In this document: positions 60,183-64,000 of the stretch, one piece after another
How the letters are laid out: every line of letters begins with the position of its first letter
How positions within the stretch are numbered: position 1 is the first letter of the stretch
DNA from: Halobacillus fulvus
Lineage (GTDB): Bacteria > Bacillota > Bacilli > Bacillales > Halobacillaceae
Direction: 5' to 3'
Length of the DNA: 64,000 nt
Assembly (NCBI GenBank): GCA_004078665.1
Contig: SCFO01000002.1
Span: 558,001 to 622,000 of the forward strand
Made by a program: the position numbers and the translations under genes
The notes under the pieces: model-generated
The model's input: the letters and a program-made list of their open reading frames with translations, nothing else
The model's database searches: none
Told to the model about the DNA's origin: nothing

Positions 60183-62876
60183 TTGGTGAATATGACAAAC
60201 GCGATTACGTTTGATAATGAACAGATGAATTTGATATATAAAGCTTTACCAGGAAGCAGGAATAAAGATCATATGAAATCTGCTGATCTTATTCTTGATC
60301 AGGACACGTATATGATTCCTCCTTTTGGAGTCTTCGAATATCCGAATGGTATTGAATGGGACGAAGAGTCTTCGCGAGGTTTTCTAAGGTTGCTTCACGG
60401 CCACTCTTTTCTCGGATGTTTGACAGCTGCTTATGAATCTACTGGTGAATTTAAATATCTGAATAAAGCGAAAAAGATTGTTCTGGAATGGGTAGAGCAA
60501 TTTGATTATGAACATTCAAAGAATAGTATGGCGTTTCATGACGAAACAACAGCTTTGCGATTAAACTATTGGATAAAATTGCACATGCTTTTGAATTATG
60601 AAGGTTCAACGGAAAAAGAAGATATAAAGCTCTTGGAAAGAAACATGTGGGAGACAGCGGATCTATTGAGCATGGATTATTTCCATTCAACGAACACGAA
60701 CCATGGGATGTTCCAGGATATTTCGCTTTTATTTTTTTCTTTATACTTTAATGATGATCAAGTATGTCCAGATTATAAAAAACTGGCGATTAAACGGCTA
60801 AGGAATTATTTTTCAGCCGTTTATACTGAAGAGGGAGTGCATAAAGAGCATTCGCCATCTTATCACTTACTCGTCACTTCTAATTTAAAGAAAATTATTG
60901 AATGGTTCGGGGGGATTGCTCCAGATATCATACAAGAATTTTCTTCTCTTTATAGTAAAACGGAGACCTTCAGCACAGCCATGATAAAACCTGACGGATA
61001 CTTGCCTTCGATTGGTGATACAGAAGCTGTAAAAGTATTGAAAACAGGTTACAGATCACTTTACACATCTGAGGAGTACTTATATGCGGTCACTGGTGGA
61101 AAGCAAGGACTTCCACCTGAACAAACCGATTTTGTCTTCCAAGATGCAGGTTACGCTATTTTTAGGAATGATTGGTCAAAAAAAGAAGAAGACACATATG
61201 TTTTGTTTTCGGCGGCCTATCACGGAGACTATCATAAGCATAGTGATGATTTAAATGTCCTTATATACTCTGATGGGAACCTTTTAACTGATGCTGGTCC
61301 AAATGGTTATAATTATAAGGATCCATTTACAGAATATGCATATTCTTCTTTTGCTCATAACACGTTGTTAGTGGATGGCAAAGGGTTACCACGAGTGGAT
61401 AAACAAGAGGAAAAAGTTTATATGGACTCTTATCACCTAAGCCCTGATGAATCGTCTGCCAGTGGTGTTAATAGTCGTTTCGAGGATGTGACTCATCAAA
61501 GAACAGTAAAATACAATAAAATCGAAGAGTCTATTTTAGTAGAGGATTCAGTGGAATCACCAAATCGTCATGACTATACTTTTCTTTGGCATTTAAGTTC
61601 AGATCTAGATATTCACGTTAGGGACAAAATTGTAGAAGCCTTCAGAGATGATAAAAAGGTGGCTGAAATAGAATTTTCTTCAGAGAGTCAGCTCATATTG
61701 AAACATAAAACCGGAGAAGTAGAGCCAGATATTCAAGGTTGGTCTTTCCCTAAAATGGAGACTAAAGAGGAAAGTACAGTAATTGAAGTGCATTTAAATG
61801 GTAAGAGTACCAGTTGTAAAGCAGAATTTCGCTTGAATAACTTTAAATTACAGACGCGTCAATCTCCTTTTAAACTTGAAAAAAATCATCAGACAACAAG
61901 AAATGTACGGTATCATTTTGAAGAAGCTACCGATCAATCTTTATCTGATCAACTTATTGTTGTATTTTCTGCTATAGGTCAACAATACCAGTATAAATAT
62001 AATTATATGAAAGCTCTTGAACACATTCCGACCAATAAACTGTTTATTCTGGATGATTTTGGTGATCAAGGATCCTACTACATCGGTGAGAATAGAGATT
62101 TCTCAATAGAGACCGCTGTCTCTTCTCTCATTCAATATAAAATGGCTCAATACAGTATCCTGAATCGCAATGTTACAACAATCGGATCATCAAAAGGCGG
62201 GTATGCTGCTTTATATTTCGGCTTAAAGTATTATTTTGGACATGTACTTTCAGGGGCACCTCAAACGAAAATGGGCCAGTTTTTACTTGAACAAGCAGAT
62301 CATCCTAACATTGCAAAATATGTTGCAGGTGGTATTGGTAATGGAGACAAGCATTATTTAAATCAATTGATGTATGATTTATTAAACCAATCAAATGATT
62401 TGTTACCTACTATAGATATATTAATTGGAAAGTCTGACCATCACTATGAAAATCATATATTACCTTTGTTTAAAACAGCAAAGAAAAAAAATATACCAAT
62501 AGAGTTACACACTTTAGAGGGTGTAAACCATGATGGCATCAAAAACCATTTTCCTCCGTTCATTATTGAAAAGATATGTAGCATTTTAGGAATAGACATC
62601 CCGGAAAATATTCAAAAAATGCCTGAGATTGATAAATTGAACATAAGCCTCACAGGTAGTTCTTCATTAGAAGTAAATGTTGAAGCTAGAGGTGAGGGAA
62701 TTGAATATGCATACTATCTATATAAAGATAATGAAGTTTATAAGAAGTTTCCTTATATCCCCGAGCCCATTTTTAAATATACTCCAGAAGAGTCAGGGGA
62801 ATATTTAGTGAGAGTATTTGTGAGGAACAAATTTTCGAAGGTTGCCTCCAATACAAAATCTGTTATTGTTAAATAA
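60183..62876 (+). CDS. heparinase II/III-like protein fused to an alpha/beta-hydrolase domain
   Basis: 897 residues, three parts. (1) About 60-560: heparinase II/III-like lyase, with an (alpha/alpha) toroid (STNTNHGMFQDISLLFFSLY, EGVHKEHSPSYHLLV) and a beta-sandwich part (SAAYHGDYHKHSDDLNVLIY, TDAGPNGYNYKDPFTEYAYS). (2) About 590-800: a serine hydrolase-type domain with nucleophile in TTIGSSKGGYAALYFG, an Asp in ILIGKSDHHYEN and a His in TLEGVNHDGIKNHF. (3) About 810-897: an Ig-like tail. No signal peptide, so it seems cytoplasmic. More AT-rich than its neighbours. TTG 60183 or GTG 60186 start behind AGGGGG. Confidence 0.75.
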   Translation: MVNMTNAITFDNEQMNLIYKALPGSRNKDHMKSADLILDQDTYMIPPFGVFEYPNGIEWDEESSRGFLRLLHGHSFLGCLTAAYESTGEFKYLNKAKKIVLEWVEQFDYEHSKNSMAFHDETTALRLNYWIKLHMLLNYEGSTEKEDIKLLERNMWETADLLSMDYFHSTNTNHGMFQDISLLFFSLYFNDDQVCPDYKKLAIKRLRNYFSAVYTEEGVHKEHSPSYHLLVTSNLKKIIEWFGGIAPDIIQEFSSLYSKTETFSTAMIKPDGYLPSIGDTEAVKVLKTGYRSLYTSEEYLYAVTGGKQGLPPEQTDFVFQDAGYAIFRNDWSKKEEDTYVLFSAAYHGDYHKHSDDLNVLIYSDGNLLTDAGPNGYNYKDPFTEYAYSSFAHNTLLVDGKGLPRVDKQEEKVYMDSYHLSPDESSASGVNSRFEDVTHQRTVKYNKIEESILVEDSVESPNRHDYTFLWHLSSDLDIHVRDKIVEAFRDDKKVAEIEFSSESQLILKHKTGEVEPDIQGWSFPKMETKEESTVIEVHLNGKSTSCKAEFRLNNFKLQTRQSPFKLEKNHQTTRNVRYHFEEATDQSLSDQLIVVFSAIGQQYQYKYNYMKALEHIPTNKLFILDDFGDQGSYYIGENRDFSIETAVSSLIQYKMAQYSILNRNVTTIGSSKGGYAALYFGLKYYFGHVLSGAPQTKMGQFLLEQADHPNIAKYVAGGIGNGDKHYLNQLMYDLLNQSNDLLPTIDILIGKSDHHYENHILPLFKTAKKKNIPIELHTLEGVNHDGIKNHFPPFIIEKICSILGIDIPENIQKMPEIDKLNISLTGSSSLEVNVEARGEGIEYAYYLYKDNEVYKKFPYIPEPIFKYTPEESGEYLVRVFVRNKFSKVASNTKSVIVK

Positions 62877-62913
62877 GTAAATCTGCACATATAAGTAAAG
62901 GAGAATTTTGATA

Positions 62914-64000
62914 ATGAAAATCACAACAGTAGGATTAGGTTATATCGGATTACCAACATCCGTGATGTTTGCAAAATATGATGTCGATGTTCTCGGAGTC
63001 GATGTAAACCCATCCGTCATCGAATCATTAAATAACGGTCAAATCCATATCGGAGAGCCTGGTCTTCAGGAAGCTTTAACGGAAGTCGTGGAAAAAGGGA
63101 AATTCAAAGCTGCTTTAGAGCCAGAAAAAGCGGATGCTTTCATCATTGCGGTTCCAACGCCGAATCTGGATGATGAACATAAATCCTGTGACTTGACGTA
63201 TGTCAAGCAGGCTGTAAGTAACGTCATTCCTTATCTTGAAAAAGGAAATGTCGTCATCGTGGAATCGACGATTGCTCCAAGAACGATGGACGATCATGTG
63301 AAACCGATGCTTGAAGAAGCCGGTTATACGATTGGAGAAGACATTTACCTTGTACATTGCCCAGAGCGTGTATTGCCTGGTCAGATCATGCATGAATTGA
63401 TTTACAATAATCGTATCGTCGGGGGAGTTACACCGGCTTGTACGGAAGCAGGCGCGAAAGTCTATGAAACATTTGTAGAAGGGGAAATCATCAAAACACA
63501 GGCGAAGACGGCGGAAATGTCCAAGTTGATGGAAAATACGTATCGTGATGTCAACATCGCTCTTGCCAATGAACTGACGCAAGTATGTAATGAACTGGAC
63601 ATTGATGCTCTAGATGTCATCGAAATGGCTAACAAGCATCCGCGTGTCAATCTGCATACACCTGGACCAGGAGTCGGCGGTCACTGCCTGGCGGTCGATC
63701 CATACTTCATCGTGTCGAAAGCACCTGAAACTGCGAAGTTGATCAGTCAGGCCCGCGCTGTGAACGTCTCCATGCCGGAATTCGTTATCGGCAACGTTCA
63801 CAAATTGATGAAACAAGTTGGTGGAAAAACGGTAACCATTTTCGGTTTAGCATACAAAGGAAACGTGGATGATATCCGAGAAAGTCCGGCTATGGAAATC
63901 TATGAGACTCTTAAAGAGCAAAGTAACTTTGAAGTAAGAGCCTATGATCCGCATGTAGATAAAGAGTTTGTGGAACAAGATTTTACAACGGCTGTCGCCA
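62914..64000 (+). CDS. wecC: nucleotide sugar dehydrogenase, UDP-ManNAc type (C-terminus beyond window)
   Basis: About 362 residues are visible, running off the window edge. TVGLGYIGLPTSVMFAKYDV (NAD site), AVPTPNLDDEHKSCDLTYVK, VHCPERVLPGQIMHEL, AEMSKLMENTYRDVNIALAN, the catalytic Cys in GPGVGGHCLAVDPYF, and FGLAYKGNVDDIRESPAMEI mark a WecC-type UDP-N-acetylmannosaminuronate dehydrogenase. AAAGGAG lies 9 bp before ATG 62914. Paralogue of the gene at 39956. Last visible gene of the operon that starts at 53019. Confidence 0.88.
   Translation, partial: MKITTVGLGYIGLPTSVMFAKYDVDVLGVDVNPSVIESLNNGQIHIGEPGLQEALTEVVEKGKFKAALEPEKADAFIIAVPTPNLDDEHKSCDLTYVKQAVSNVIPYLEKGNVVIVESTIAPRTMDDHVKPMLEEAGYTIGEDIYLVHCPERVLPGQIMHELIYNNRIVGGVTPACTEAGAKVYETFVEGEIIKTQAKTAEMSKLMENTYRDVNIALANELTQVCNELDIDALDVIEMANKHPRVNLHTPGPGVGGHCLAVDPYFIVSKAPETAKLISQARAVNVSMPEFVIGNVHKLMKQVGGKTVTIFGLAYKGNVDDIRESPAMEIYETLKEQSNFEVRAYDPHVDKEFVEQDFTTAVA

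Overview
The window looks like chromosome of a low-to-mid GC Gram-positive spore-former of the Bacillaceae, probably a moderate halophile close to Halobacillus, Thalassobacillus or Pontibacillus. This placement is inferred from gene content (hom-thrC-thrB order, CcpA-type cre sites, IDEAL-domain and YfhO proteins, SLH proteins with CsaB), from strong AGGAGG-type ribosome binding sites, and from rather acidic proteins. No rRNA or tRNA gene and no prophage was seen.

Layout. (1) 1-11,175: a sugar-acid catabolic locus. An RpiR-type regulator and gluconokinase (minus) diverge from 6-phosphogluconate dehydrogenase, a three-part TRAP transporter, KDG kinase, KDPG aldolase, D-galactonate dehydratase, an AEC carrier and an HPr-like protein without the phosphorylatable histidine; a second AEC carrier follows. 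Gluconate can enter the pentose phosphate route and galactonate the De Ley-Doudoroff route through one uptake system. (2) 11,145-14,020: small unknown genes, two divergent small sigma-70 family factors and a VanZ-like protein. (3) 14,311-17,568: threonine operon (minus). (4) 18,265-24,432: a LacI-type regulator, a sucrose-type PTS EIIBC with cre and operator sites, mannose-6-phosphate isomerase and phosphoglucomutase. (5) 25,204-30,830: an IDEAL-domain protein, small proteins, and a GtrA/GT2/YfhO trio like the lipoteichoic acid glycosylation machinery. (6) 31,291-45,548: cell-wall polysaccharide genes: galE, tagO-like, two flippases, a GT4, an O-antigen-ligase-like polymerase, a CapK-like enzyme, a UDP-sugar dehydrogenase, two TagA-type transferases and csaB. 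(7) 45,658-52,615: four secreted SLH-domain enzymes (glucosaminidase, amidase, subtilisin, NlpC/P60), the proteins that CsaB-pyruvylated polysaccharide would hold on the wall. (8) 53,019-end: a long plus-strand surface polysaccharide operon with several glycosyltransferases, a heparinase/hydrolase fusion and a second UDP-sugar dehydrogenase cut by the window edge.

The intergenic DNA is unusual. Six copies of a palindromic element of about 170 bp, with GTTTCCGT...ACGGAAAC ends, lie between genes. Five degenerate tandem arrays, all with a 21-bp period but with three unrelated unit sequences, lie in other gaps. Two of the arrays keep the same series of unit spacings although the sequence between has diverged. 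These two repeat classes are the strongest candidates for something undescribed.
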